Origin: Actinomadura rayongensis
GTDB taxonomy: Bacteria; Actinomycetota; Actinomycetes; Streptosporangiales; Streptosporangiaceae
Assembly: GCF_009831215.1 (NCBI RefSeq)
Contig: NZ_WUTW01000003.1
Location: 63,325 to 127,324, forward strand
Direction: 5' to 3'
Length of the DNA: 64,000 nt
Below the pieces are notes generated by a model, which was given only the letters and a program-made list of their open reading frames with translations, made no database searches and was not told where the DNA came from. Positions within the stretch are counted from its first letter, which is position 1; each line of letters starts with the position of its first letter. Shown here in pieces: positions 38,547-48,178 of the stretch. Both the position numbers and the translations under genes were made by a program.

Positions 38547-41500
38547 CTACTCGGCGGGCTCGTCCTTCTTCGTCCGGCGGGTGCGCCGACGGCGGCCCGC
38601 CGTCGCGGCCGGGGCGTCGGCCTCGGCGTCCACCGGCTCGTCGGCGGTCAGCGCGCCCGGCGCCGTCGTGGCCGACTCGGCGGCGGCCTCGGCGGCCTCC
38701 ACCACGGCCTGCGGGTCGGACTCGTCGGTGTCGTCGTCGTCCTCGGCCCGCGCCGCCTCCTGGCGGGCGAGCTTGTCCTCGACGGCCTTCTCCACGTCGC
38801 CCTTGCGCTTGCGGCGCCGTCCGGTCTCCTTGCCGCCGTTCTGCGCCTTGGCGTCCTTGGACTCCACCGGCGTGAGCTGCACGTGGATCCCGCGCCCGTT
38901 GCAGCACTCGCAGGTCTCCGAGAACGCCTCCAGCAGCCCCTGCCCGACCCGCTTGCGCGTCATCTGGACGAGGCCGAGCGACGTCACCTCGGCGACCTGG
39001 TGCTTGGTGCGGTCCCGCGACAGGCACTCCACGAGGCGCCGCAGGACGAGGTCCCGGTTGCTCTCCAGCACCATGTCGATGAAGTCGACCACGATGATGC
39101 CGCCGATGTCGCGCAGCCGGAGCTGGCGGACGATCTCCTCGGCCGCCTCCAGGTTGTTGCGGGTGACCGTCTCCTCCAGGTTCCCGCCCTGGCCGGTGAA
39201 CTTGCCGGTGTTGACGTCGATGACCGTCATCGCCTCGGTGCGGTCGATGACCAGCGAACCGCCGCTCGGCAGCCACACCTTGCGCTCCAGCGCCTTGGCG
39301 ATCTGCTCGTCCACGCGGTAGGCCGCGAACGCGTCCTGGCCGCCCTCCCAGCGCTCCACCCGGTCCTCCAGGTGCGGCGCGACGTAGTGGACGTACTCCG
39401 ACACGGTGTCCCACGCGCCGTCGCCCGCGACGACCAGCTTGGCGAAGTCCTCGTTGAAGATGTCGCGGATGACGCGGACGGTCAGGTCCGGCTCGCCGTG
39501 CAGCAGCGACGGCGCCGACGCCGTCTTCTGCTGCTTGCGGATGTTCTCCCACTGCGCCGACAGCCGCGCGACGTCCCGCGCCAGCTCCTCCTCGGTGGCG
39601 CCCTCGGCGGCCGTCCGGACGATCACCCCGGCGTGCTCGGGCATGATCTTCTTGAGGATCTGCTTGAGGCGGGCGCGCTCCTTGTCGGGCAGCTTGCGGC
39701 TGATGCCCGTCATCGAGCCGTCCGGCACGTACACGAGGTAGCGGCCGGGCAGCGAGACCTGGCTGGTCAGCCGGGCGCCCTTGTGGCCCAGCGGGTCCTT
39801 GGTGACCTGCACCAGCACCGACTGGCCCGACTTCAGCGCGACCTCGATGCGGCGCGGCTGGCCCTCCAGCCCGGACGCGTCCCAGTTGACCTCGCCCGCG
39901 TACAGGACGGCGTTGCGGCCCTTGCCGATGTCGACGAACGCCGCCTCCATCGACGGCAGCACGTTCTGCACCTTGCCGAGGTACACGTTGCCGACGTAGG
40001 ACTGGTTGGTGGCGCGGTTGACGTAGTGCTCGACGAGGACGCCGTCCTCCAGCACCGCGATCTGCGTCCGCTCGCCCTCCTGGCGGACGACCATCGTCCG
40101 CTCCACCGACTCGCGGCGCGCCAGGAACTCCGCCTCGGTGATCACCGGCGGGCGGCGACGGCCCTGCTCGCGGCCCTCGCGGCGGCGCTGCTTCTTGGCC
40201 TCCAGCCGGGTGGAGCCCCGGACGGACTGGACCTCGTCCTCGACCGCCCGCGCCTCCCGGACGTGGACGACGGTGTTCGGCTCGTCGGCCGCGACCGCGT
40301 CCTCGGCGCCCGCGCGGCGGCGGCGCCGACGGCGCCGGCGGCTGCCGGTGCCCTCGCCGTCGCCCTGCTCGTCGTCCTCGGCCTCGGCCTCGGCGGCGGG
40401 CGCGGCGGCCTCCTTCTTGGGCTCCTTCTTCGCCTTCTCGGGCGCGGGCTGCTCGGCCTCGGCCGGCTCCTCGGCGCCCTCGTCGGCGGCGCCGTCCTTG
40501 CCGCTCTTGCCCCGGCCCCGGCCGCCCCGGCGGCGCCGGCGGCGGCCCGACCGCTCGGCGGACTCGTCGTCCTCGGCGGCCTCGTCGGCGACGGGCTCGG
40601 CGGCCTCCTCGACGACGGCGGCCTCGCGCTCGGGGCGCGGCGTGGACGCGGTCGGCTGCGGCGGCTGGAACACGACCATCGGCGGCTGGAACGTCACCGA
40701 AGGAATCCCGGCGGGGACGCCGGTCTCGCCCTCCTCGGTGTCCGGCTCGGCGGGCGTGCCGTCGGCGGGCGCGGTGACGGGCGCGGCCGGCGCGGGCGCG
40801 GTGTCCTCGGCGGGCGGCTCGGGCGGCGGCCCGGCGGGCGCGACGGCCCGGCGCCGCGACCGCGTCCGCGCGGGCTTCTCGGCCTGCGGCTCCGGCGCGG
40901 TTTCGGCGGCGGGCTCGGCCTCGGTCTCGGCGGACGCCGCGACGGTCTCGACGGCGGGCGCGGCGGCAGCGGTGCGACGCCGCGTCCGCGAACGCGCGGC
41001 GGGCTTCTCGCCGACGCTCTCCGCGTCGGACTCGCCGGCGGCGGCGTCGCCGACGCCCTCGGCCGCGGCCCCGGCGGCAGCCTCGTCGCCGCCTTCGGGC
41101 GCGGCCCCGGCGGCGGCGCCCCGGGCGGCTCCGCGCGAACGCCCGGCGCCGCGAGCGCCCTCAGGCGCGGACCCGGCGGTCCCGGCGGCGCGAGCGCCCT
41201 CGGGTGCGGATCCGGCGGTGCGAGCGCCCTCGGGTGCGGATCCGGCGGCGGCGTCGTCGGCGCTCTCGGACGCGGTGGGCTCCGGCGTGGTCGTGGCGGT
41301 CCGGGCGGCGCCGCGGGCGCGCGTGGCCTTGCGGCCGGTGGGCGCGGTCTCGGGCGCGGCCTCGGTCGGGGTGGCGGACACCGTGGCGGACGCGGCGCCG
41401 GACACGAGTGCGGCGGTGTCGCCGGTGGGCTCGTCGGCGGGCTCGACCGGCACGACCTTCTTGCGCGTGCGCGTCGTCCGCGTGACCTTCGGCTTGCGGA

Positions 41501-41669
41501 CCGGCGCGGGCGGCGCGGTCTCCAGGGCCGGCACGACGGGCGCGGCGGCCTCCTCGACCTCCGGCGGCGGGCCCGCGGGCCGGCTCGCGGCGCGGCGTGT
41601 CGTGCGCGCGGGCTTCTTCACCTGTGCGGTGCCGCCGGCCGTGGCCGATTCGGCTTCGTTCTCAAGCAT
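38547..41669 (-). CDS. Ribonuclease E/G with very long N-terminal low-complexity region
   Basis: A 1,040-residue endoribonuclease. About the first 500 residues are Ala/Glu/Pro/Arg-rich and disordered, with Arg-rich RRRRRRRG stretches that could bind RNA. The catalytic part begins near residue 510 (ITEAEFLARRESVERTMVV). Then follow the S1 domain (YVGNVYLGKVQNVLPSMEAAFVDIGKGRNAVLYAGE), the 5'-sensor, the DNase I-like core with DVNTGKF and DFIDM, and the zinc-link CECCNGRG. The C-terminus is short and Arg/Ala-rich. As in other actinobacteria, the unstructured region precedes the catalytic core, the reverse of E. coli RNase E. It starts the processing of mRNA and rRNA. Confidence 0.93.
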   Translation of the reverse strand: MLENEAESATAGGTAQVKKPARTTRRAASRPAGPPPEVEEAAAPVVPALETAPPAPVRKPKVTRTTRTRKKVVPVEPADEPTGDTAALVSGAASATVSATPTEAAPETAPTGRKATRARGAARTATTTPEPTASESADDAAAGSAPEGARTAGSAPEGARAAGTAGSAPEGARGAGRSRGAARGAAAGAAPEGGDEAAAGAAAEGVGDAAAGESDAESVGEKPAARSRTRRRTAAAAPAVETVAASAETEAEPAAETAPEPQAEKPARTRSRRRAVAPAGPPPEPPAEDTAPAPAAPVTAPADGTPAEPDTEEGETGVPAGIPSVTFQPPMVVFQPPQPTASTPRPEREAAVVEEAAEPVADEAAEDDESAERSGRRRRRRGGRGRGKSGKDGAADEGAEEPAEAEQPAPEKAKKEPKKEAAAPAAEAEAEDDEQGDGEGTGSRRRRRRRRRAGAEDAVAADEPNTVVHVREARAVEDEVQSVRGSTRLEAKKQRRREGREQGRRRPPVITEAEFLARRESVERTMVVRQEGERTQIAVLEDGVLVEHYVNRATNQSYVGNVYLGKVQNVLPSMEAAFVDIGKGRNAVLYAGEVNWDASGLEGQPRRIEVALKSGQSVLVQVTKDPLGHKGARLTSQVSLPGRYLVYVPDGSMTGISRKLPDKERARLKQILKKIMPEHAGVIVRTAAEGATEEELARDVARLSAQWENIRKQQKTASAPSLLHGEPDLTVRVIRDIFNEDFAKLVVAGDGAWDTVSEYVHYVAPHLEDRVERWEGGQDAFAAYRVDEQIAKALERKVWLPSGGSLVIDRTEAMTVIDVNTGKFTGQGGNLEETVTRNNLEAAEEIVRQLRLRDIGGIIVVDFIDMVLESNRDLVLRRLVECLSRDRTKHQVAEVTSLGLVQMTRKRVGQGLLEAFSETCECCNGRGIHVQLTPVESKDAKAQNGGKETGRRRKRKGDVEKAVEDKLARQEAARAEDDDDTDESDPQAVVEAAEAAAESATTAPGALTADEPVDAEADAPAATAGRRRRTRRTKKDEPAE
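41152..41250 (-). repeat. Tandem 30-base repeat inside the RNase E/G gene
   Basis: There are three tandem units of about 30 bases. The last two, 41191-41218 and 41221-41248, are identical over 28 bases (starting CGAGCGCCCTCGGGTGCGGA). They encode AGSAPEGAR-type decapeptides in the disordered N-terminal region. Confidence 0.85.
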
Positions 41670-41867
41670 CCGGGCAATCTCCCGTCAGGTTCCCGGGCGC
41701 GACCGCCGTCCCGCCGGTCGGGGCGGGAACGTGCGGTGCGCCGCGCGGGAACTCTCCTCAGTTCTCGGTGCCGGTGCGCCCGGACGGTCGTCCGGGCACG
41801 CCGACGAAGTCGTCGGGGGTGCGCCCGCCCGCAGAACACGGGCCCGTGCCGGGAACGGCACGGTCCC

Positions 41868-42713
41868 CTAGGGGTGGGCGCCGGCGGCATCCACGCCCAC
41901 GGCCGGCGGACGAAGGGCAGGCACGGCCGCCGTACCGGCACCATCGCCGGTCGGCTGCGCGGTCTCCCGATCGGGTCCGAGCGGATCCGTGAGGCCACCG
42001 GTGGCCGCGTCCAGAGGCCCCTGCGCCAGCCTGGTCACCAGCGGTGGTGACGGCGGCGCGAGGTCGGCGATCTGGCGCAGTCCGGTGAGGATGTCGTCGG
42101 GTCGTACGGCAGGAGTGGTATGCCGGACAACCATGCGAAGTATCGCACAAGGGGCATCCGCCGCCTCCGAGGCACGCCGGTCCACTTCGCAGCGGGACAC
42201 GGCGGGCCGCGTGTCGAAACGGCGGCGACCCTTCTTGGTGAGGCGTTCGACCTCGACCGCCTCGGCGGCCAGGAACGCCGCCACGGCGGCGGCGGCCTCG
42301 TCGGGCGCGATCCCGTCCAGCCGGACGCGCCACTCCGACGCCTCCAGCCGGTCGGCCAGGGCGCTCGCCCGGCCGGACCCCGGCGGCACGGCCACGACGT
42401 CGACGACGTCCAGCCCGCCGGGCAGGGCCGTGTCGAGTTCGCGCCGGACCCGCTCGGGGTCGCGCGGCTCGGTGAGCCCGAGTTCGAGGTACTCCGCCTC
42501 GCTGGCCACCCCGGTGGCCGCCGCACCCGCGTAGGAAATCTTCGGGTGCGGGGTGAATCCCGCGCTGTACGCGACCGGGATCCCGGCGCGCCGGACGGCG
42601 CGTTCCACGGCCCGGGATATGTCGCGGTGGCTCGTGAAGCGCAGCCTGCCCCGCTTGGCGTAGCGGACCCGCAGGCGCTGGATCACGGGGGCCGGTGCGG
42701 GACCCTCCGGCAT
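41868..42713 (-). CDS. TIGR03936-family radical-SAM-associated protein (DUF2344)
   Basis: A 281-residue protein of the DUF2344 family, found beside or fused to the B12-binding radical SAM protein encoded just upstream. Visible marks are RLRVRYAKRGRLRFTSHRDISRAVERAVRRAGIPVAYSAGFTPHPKISYA near the N-terminus. ATG 42713 is chosen over the longer frame from 42791 because homologues begin just before RLRV. The last ~60 residues are low-complexity. The function of the pair is unknown; a role in RNA or ribosome modification is often proposed given linkage to rng and rplU. Confidence 0.88.
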   Translation of the reverse strand: MPEGPAPAPVIQRLRVRYAKRGRLRFTSHRDISRAVERAVRRAGIPVAYSAGFTPHPKISYAGAAATGVASEAEYLELGLTEPRDPERVRRELDTALPGGLDVVDVVAVPPGSGRASALADRLEASEWRVRLDGIAPDEAAAAVAAFLAAEAVEVERLTKKGRRRFDTRPAVSRCEVDRRASEAADAPCAILRMVVRHTTPAVRPDDILTGLRQIADLAPPSPPLVTRLAQGPLDAATGGLTDPLGPDRETAQPTGDGAGTAAVPALRPPAVGVDAAGAHP

Positions 42714-42899
42714 GGGTGCCAGGGCTGTCGTCCTTCCTACTGTCGTCGCGAGTCGTCGGCGCCCGCCCGTGCGGACGGACGCTCTACCCAACAGAATACG
42801 GCGCCGCGACAGCCCCTCGACCGCCGCGCCGCACCAGAAGATCGTCTTCGCTGCGCAAACCCTTGTGCGGCAAGGGCTTCCGGCGTTTCTTCCGATTCG

Positions 42900-44822
42900 T
42901 CAGACGACGTTCAGCGGGAGCAGTTTGCGCCCGGTCGGGCCGATCTGGATCTCGGTGCCCATCGTGGGGCAGACGCCGCAGTCGTAGCAGGGCGTCCAGC
43001 GGCAGTCCTCGACCTCGGTCTCTTCGACCGCGTCCCGCCAGTCCTGCCAGAGCCATTCGCGGTCGAGCCCGGCGTCGAGGTGGTCCCAGGGCAGGACCTC
43101 GACCTCGTCGCGCTCGCGGACGGTGTACCAGTCGACGTCCACGGGCTCGTCGGCGAGGGCCTTCTCGGCGGCCGTCAGCCAGCGCTCGAAGGAGAAGTGC
43201 TCGCTCCAGCCGTCGAACCGGCCGCCGTCCTCCCACACCGCGCGGATCACGCGGCCGACGCGGCGGTCGCCGCGCGACAACAGGCCCTCGATCACCGACG
43301 GCTTCCCGTCGTGGTAGCGCAGGCCGATGGCGCGGCCGTACTCGCGGTCGCCGCGCAGGGCGTCCTTGAGCGCGCGCAGGCGGCGGTCGACGGTCTCGTG
43401 GTCGCACTGCGCGGCCCACTGGAACGGCGTGTGCGGCTTCGGGACGAACCCGCCGATCGACACCGTGCAGCGGATGTCGCGGCGGCCGGTGGCCTCGCGG
43501 CCCGCCTGGATGACGCGGCGGGCCATGTCGGCGATCGCGAGGACGTCGGCGTCCTCCTCGGTGGGCAGGCCGCACATGAAGTAGAGCTTGACCTGCCGCC
43601 AGCCGTTCTCGTACGCGGTCGTGACGGTGCGGATGAGGTCGTCCTCGGACACCATCTTGTTGATGACGCGGCGCATCCGCTCCGAGCCGCCCTCGGGCGC
43701 GAACGTCAGGCCCGAGCGGCGCCCGCCGCGCGAGAACTCGCCCGCGAGCGTGACGTTGAAGGCGTCCACGCGGGTGGACGGCAGCGACAGCGAGGTGTTG
43801 GTGCCCTCGTAGCGGTCGGCGAGGCCCTTGGCGACGTCGGCGATCTCGCTGTGGTCGGCGCTGGACAGGCTGAGCAGCCCGACCTCCTCGAAGCCGGACG
43901 CCTTCAGCCCGTTCTCGACCATGTCGCCGATCGTGGTGATCGACCGCTCGCGGACCGGACGGGTGATCATCCCGGCCTGACAGAACCGGCAGCCGCGCGT
44001 GCAGCCGCGGAAGATCTCCACGCTGAACCGCTCGTGGACGGTCTCGGCCAGCGGCACCAGCGGCTTCTTCGGGTACGGCCACTGGTCCAGGTCCATGACG
44101 GTGTGCTTGGCGACCCGCCACGGAACACCGTTCCGGTTCGGCGCGACGCGCTGGATCCGGCCGTCGGGCAGGTACTCGACGTCGTAGAACTTCGGCACGT
44201 AGACGCCGCCGGTGCGGGCGAGGCGCAGCAGGACCTCGTCGCGTCCGCCGGGCTCGCCCTCGTCCTTCCACTCGCGGATCAGCTCGGTGATCGCCAGCGC
44301 GATCTCCTCGCCGTCGCCGAGGACGGCCGCGTCGACGAAGTCCGCGATGGGCTCGGGGTTGAACGCGGCGTGCCCGCCGGCGAGGACGATCGGGTGCCCG
44401 TCGGCGCGGTCGGCGGCGTCCAGCGGGATCCCGGCGAGGTCCAGCGCGGTGAGCAGGTTGGTGTAGCCGAGTTCGGTGGAGAACGAGACGCCGAGGACGT
44501 CGAACGCCGCGACGGGCCGGTGCCCGTCGACGGTGAACTGCGGGATGCCGTGCTCCCGCATGATCGCTTCCATGTCGGGCCACACCGAGTACGTGCGCTC
44601 GGCGAGGACGCCGTCGCGCTCGTTGAGGATCTCGTAGAGGATCTGGACGCCCTGGTTGGGCAGGCCGACCTCGTAGGCGTCGGGGTACATCAGCGCCCAC
44701 CGGACGCGGGCGGCGTCCCAGTCCTTGACCTCGGAGTTCAGCTCACCGCCGACGTACTGAATCGGCTTCTGCACCCGCGGGAGCAGCGGCTCCAGCCGTG
44801 GGAAGAGCGACTCGACGGGCAT
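42900..44822 (-). CDS. TIGR03960-family B12-binding-domain radical SAM protein
   Basis: A 640-residue enzyme. The N-terminal part (about 40-190) is a cobalamin-binding-like domain without a clear DxHxxG motif. The radical SAM core carries the cluster motif CTRGCRFC (Cys274, Cys278, Cys281) and LYFMCGLPTEEDAD. A C-terminal domain ends with cysteines in DCRWTPCYDCGVC. ATG 44822 matches the family N-terminus MPVESLFPRLEPLLPRVQKP. It lies downstream of rodA and upstream of its DUF2344 partner, a conserved arrangement in actinobacteria and firmicutes. The reaction is undescribed as far as I know. Confidence 0.92.
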   Translation of the reverse strand: MPVESLFPRLEPLLPRVQKPIQYVGGELNSEVKDWDAARVRWALMYPDAYEVGLPNQGVQILYEILNERDGVLAERTYSVWPDMEAIMREHGIPQFTVDGHRPVAAFDVLGVSFSTELGYTNLLTALDLAGIPLDAADRADGHPIVLAGGHAAFNPEPIADFVDAAVLGDGEEIALAITELIREWKDEGEPGGRDEVLLRLARTGGVYVPKFYDVEYLPDGRIQRVAPNRNGVPWRVAKHTVMDLDQWPYPKKPLVPLAETVHERFSVEIFRGCTRGCRFCQAGMITRPVRERSITTIGDMVENGLKASGFEEVGLLSLSSADHSEIADVAKGLADRYEGTNTSLSLPSTRVDAFNVTLAGEFSRGGRRSGLTFAPEGGSERMRRVINKMVSEDDLIRTVTTAYENGWRQVKLYFMCGLPTEEDADVLAIADMARRVIQAGREATGRRDIRCTVSIGGFVPKPHTPFQWAAQCDHETVDRRLRALKDALRGDREYGRAIGLRYHDGKPSVIEGLLSRGDRRVGRVIRAVWEDGGRFDGWSEHFSFERWLTAAEKALADEPVDVDWYTVRERDEVEVLPWDHLDAGLDREWLWQDWRDAVEETEVEDCRWTPCYDCGVCPTMGTEIQIGPTGRKLLPLNVV

Positions 44823-44921
44823 GGCGGCGGCCTCCGGAAGCGAAAGGGGACAGAGGGACAGGCTACCCGCACAGCCGGGAGGTCGGTCGGGGTTGGTTGG
44901 TCGGGGTAGACACTGCACAAC

Positions 44922-46103
44922 TCAATCGAACGTGCGGCGGCGCAGGTGGACGGCCTGGAGCAGCCCGAGCGCGATGAAGTTGGCGAACGTCGCCGATCCG
45001 CCGTAGGAGACGAACGGCAGCGGCAGCCCGGTGATCGGCATGATCCCGAGGGTCATCCCGATGTTCTCGAACGCCTGGAACGCCAGCCAGCACACGACGC
45101 CGGTGGCGACGAGCGTCCCGAACAGGTCGGCGGCCTGGCTGGCGGTGCGCAGCCCGCGCCACAGGATGACGCCGAGCAGCGCGACGATCAGCGCGCCGCC
45201 GAGGAACCCCAGCTCCTCGCCCGCGACGGTGAAGATGAAGTCGGTCTGCTGCTCGGGGACGAAGTGGCCGAGCGTCTGCTGCCCGTGGAACAGCCCGCGT
45301 CCGGTGACGCCCCCGGACCCGACCGCGATCCGCGCCTGCTGCGCGTTGTACCCGGCGCCGGCGGGGTCGGCGGACGGGTCCAGGAACGCGGTGAACCGGG
45401 CGATCTGGTACGCCTTGAGCAGCCCGAAGAACCAGACGCCGAACCCGCCCGCGAGGCCGATCCCGACGAGCCCGGCCATCCACCGCTTGCGCGCGCCCGA
45501 CACCGCGAGCATCCCGAGGACGACGGCGGCGAACACCAGCGTCGTCCCGAGGTCGGGCTGGAGCATGATCAGTGCGGCGGGCACCCCGGCCAACGCGAGC
45601 GCCATGAGGATGTCGCGGCGGCCGGGCCCGACCTCGCCGTCGCGCGGCTCGCCGAGGATCATCGCGAGCAGCACGACCAGCCCGACCTTGGCGAACTCCG
45701 ACGGCTGCACCTGGAACCCGCCGCCGATGATGATCCACGAGTGCGAGCCGTTGACGGTCGAGCCGAGCGGCGTGATCACCGCGAGCAGCCCGAGGCACGC
45801 CAGCCCGTACAGGATCGGGACGTACGCGCGCAGCAGCCGGTAGTCCAGCACGGTGAACAGCGCGCACAGGCCGACGCCGATGACGAGGTTCAGCAGGTGC
45901 CGGTCCAGGAACGAGTTCGGGTCGCGGCCCTGGTCGAGCAGCAGCCGGTGCGTCGCGGACCGGACGAGCAGCGCCCCGAGCACCGACAGCGCCGCGACCG
46001 ACAGGAACATCGTCCAGTCCAGGCGGCGCAGCGCGGACGCGCGGCGGCGCCACAGCGCGGGGTCGCGGCGGGTGCCGAGCGGCGCGGACCGGGCGGCGGT
46101 CAC
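44922..46103 (-). CDS. rodA: Rod-shape peptidoglycan glycosyltransferase RodA (SEDS family)
   Basis: A 393-residue polytopic protein with about ten hydrophobic helices. SEDS hallmarks are FLDRHLLNLVIGVGLCALF early, a GSTVNGSHSWIIIGGGFQVQPSEFAKVGLV block (about 110-140), LQPDLGTTLVF, and a C-terminal GLPLPFVSYGGSATFANFIALGLL. RodA polymerises lipid II glycan strands during lateral wall growth, paired with the class B PBP encoded immediately upstream. The GTG start overlaps the PBP2 stop by 4 bases. It is the last gene of the mreBCD-mrdA-rodA cluster. Confidence 0.95.
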   Translation of the reverse strand: MTAARSAPLGTRRDPALWRRRASALRRLDWTMFLSVAALSVLGALLVRSATHRLLLDQGRDPNSFLDRHLLNLVIGVGLCALFTVLDYRLLRAYVPILYGLACLGLLAVITPLGSTVNGSHSWIIIGGGFQVQPSEFAKVGLVVLLAMILGEPRDGEVGPGRRDILMALALAGVPAALIMLQPDLGTTLVFAAVVLGMLAVSGARKRWMAGLVGIGLAGGFGVWFFGLLKAYQIARFTAFLDPSADPAGAGYNAQQARIAVGSGGVTGRGLFHGQQTLGHFVPEQQTDFIFTVAGEELGFLGGALIVALLGVILWRGLRTASQAADLFGTLVATGVVCWLAFQAFENIGMTLGIMPITGLPLPFVSYGGSATFANFIALGLLQAVHLRRRTFD

Positions 46104-48178
46104 GGGGCCTTCCCGGCGCCGTCGTCGGCGGGCTTGGGCAGGACGTTCGGGAGCTGCCCGTTCACCAGCGCGGGCTTCTGGCCGTTCAGCCCGTACATGG
46201 CCTCCCAGATCCGCCGCACGGCGGGCGCGGACGTCTCGGCGCCCGTCCCGCCCTGCGAGGTCATGACCACGACGACGAACCGCGGGTTCTGCACCGGCGC
46301 GAACGAGGCGAACCAGGACGTGTCATCGTGGCCGTAGACCTCGGCGGTGCCGGTCTTGCCCGCGACGGCGAGCTTCTTGTCGTCGAACCCGCCGAACGCC
46401 CCGGCGGCCGTGCCGGACTTCACCACGCCCGCGAGCCCGCCCCGGATGTAGGACAGGACGTTCTTGGACACCGGCAGCTTCGGCGCGGGCGGCACGGCGA
46501 CCTGCTCGACGCGGGTGCCGTCCGGCCGGACGATGGACGTGGCGACGCGCGGCACGACGAGCGTCCCGCCGTTGGCGACGGCCGCGTACGCGCGCGCGAC
46601 CTGCAGCGGCGTGGCGAGCACGTCGCCCTGCCCGACCGACAGGTTCGCGGCGTCGCCCGCGCGCCAGGCGTAGCCCTGCGCGCAGTTCTCCGCCGCGATG
46701 GCCTTGAGGTAGGCGGCGCGGGCCGGGTCGGTCCTGGCGATCTCGGGGTAGCCCTGCTTGGCGCCCTTGCAGTCGGCCGTCTTGGTGGCGTCCCAGTACG
46801 CCTTCTTCCAGGACCGGTCGGGGATGCGCCCGGTCGCCTCGCTCGGCAGGTCCACGCCGGTGCGGGAGCCGAACCCGTAGTCGCGGGCCATCGCGACCAT
46901 CGGGTCGGCCGGGTGCTTCTTCGGCCGGGTGCCGCCGTCGCGGAGCCACTGCTCGTAGGCGAACTTGTAGAAGATCGTGTCGCAGGAGACGACGAGCGCC
47001 TGGTGCAGGTTCATGTCCCCGTGCGACTCGCCCTCGAAGTTGGTGAAGGCGCGGCTGCCGACCTTGTAGGAGCCGGGGCACGGGTAGGTGCCGTTCAGCG
47101 GGTAGCCGCTGTTCACGGCGGCGGCCACCGAGGAGATCTTGAACGTCGAGCCGGGCGCGTACTGGCCCTGGATGGCGCGGGAGACGAGCGGCTGCCCCTC
47201 CTTCTTGCCGAGCAGCGCCTCGTACTGCCGCTGGGAGATGCCGCCGGTCCAGATGCTCGGGTCGTAGGTGGGGTAGCTGGCGAGCGCGGCGATGTGGCCG
47301 TTGGTGACGTCCATGACGACGGCCGCCGCCGCGTCCGCCTTGCGGCCGTGCGCGCGGGCGCTCTGCACGGCTTCGGCCAGCGACTTCTCCGCCGCCGCCT
47401 GGATCCTGGAGTTGATGCTGGTGACGATGTTCGCGCCCGGCACCGGCGCCTTCTCCTTCGCGGTGCCGGTGACGCGGCCCTGGCTGTCCACGAGGACCGT
47501 CCGCTCGCCGGGGACGCCGCGCAGCTGCTCGTCGTAGGTGGCCTCCAGGCCGTCGCGCCCGATGAGGTCGGCGCCCGCGTACCCGGTGACCTTGAGGTTC
47601 TTCTGCCGGTCCAGCTCGGCCTGGGTGATCGGCTGGAGGTAGCCGAGGACCTGCGCGGCGCCCGCGCCCGACGGCCGCGGATACTCCCGGACGGCCTGCA
47701 TCTCGGCGGTGACGCCCGGGAAGTCCTCTTGGCGCTCCACGATCTGCAGGGCGCGCTTGTCGTTGACGCGGTCGTCCACCGGGATCGGCTGGTACGGCGA
47801 GCCGGGCCAGCACGGACGCGGCGTCACCGGCCCGCAGAGCCGGATCCGCATCTCCAGCGCCTGCCGCGTCGTGCCGAGCACGGTCGCGAGGCGGGTCAGG
47901 ACGGCGGCGCCGCGGTCCTTCTGGCGCATCAGCGTCGTCCGGTCGACGGAGACGACGAGCGCGGTGCGGTTGCGGACGAGCGGGCGCCCGGTGTCGTCCA
48001 GGATCATGCCGCGCACGGCGGGCACCACGATGTCGCGGGTGCGGTTGTCGGCGGCGACCTGCTGGTAGTGCTCGCCCTGGAGCACCTGCATCGTCCACAG
48101 GCGGCTGACGAGCGTCAGCAGCAGCGCTCCGACGACCACGTACAGGACGACGAGGCGGAAGTGCGTCCGGGAGCTCAC
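46100..48178 (-). CDS. mrdA: Penicillin-binding protein 2 (class B transpeptidase)
   Basis: A 692-residue bitopic PBP: one membrane helix near residues 8-28 (FRLVVLYVVVGALLLTLVSRL), a dimerisation/pedestal domain, and a transpeptidase domain with the SxxK nucleophile in PGSTFKISS, the SxN-type motif (probably SVGQGD region) and KTGTAEVYG. It cross-links peptidoglycan during elongation with RodA. GTG 48178 overlaps the mreD stop as GTGA. The longer frame to 48292 reads into mreD and is not used. Confidence 0.95.
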   Translation of the reverse strand: MSSRTHFRLVVLYVVVGALLLTLVSRLWTMQVLQGEHYQQVAADNRTRDIVVPAVRGMILDDTGRPLVRNRTALVVSVDRTTLMRQKDRGAAVLTRLATVLGTTRQALEMRIRLCGPVTPRPCWPGSPYQPIPVDDRVNDKRALQIVERQEDFPGVTAEMQAVREYPRPSGAGAAQVLGYLQPITQAELDRQKNLKVTGYAGADLIGRDGLEATYDEQLRGVPGERTVLVDSQGRVTGTAKEKAPVPGANIVTSINSRIQAAAEKSLAEAVQSARAHGRKADAAAAVVMDVTNGHIAALASYPTYDPSIWTGGISQRQYEALLGKKEGQPLVSRAIQGQYAPGSTFKISSVAAAVNSGYPLNGTYPCPGSYKVGSRAFTNFEGESHGDMNLHQALVVSCDTIFYKFAYEQWLRDGGTRPKKHPADPMVAMARDYGFGSRTGVDLPSEATGRIPDRSWKKAYWDATKTADCKGAKQGYPEIARTDPARAAYLKAIAAENCAQGYAWRAGDAANLSVGQGDVLATPLQVARAYAAVANGGTLVVPRVATSIVRPDGTRVEQVAVPPAPKLPVSKNVLSYIRGGLAGVVKSGTAAGAFGGFDDKKLAVAGKTGTAEVYGHDDTSWFASFAPVQNPRFVVVVMTSQGGTGAETSAPAVRRIWEAMYGLNGQKPALVNGQLPNVLPKPADDGAGKAP

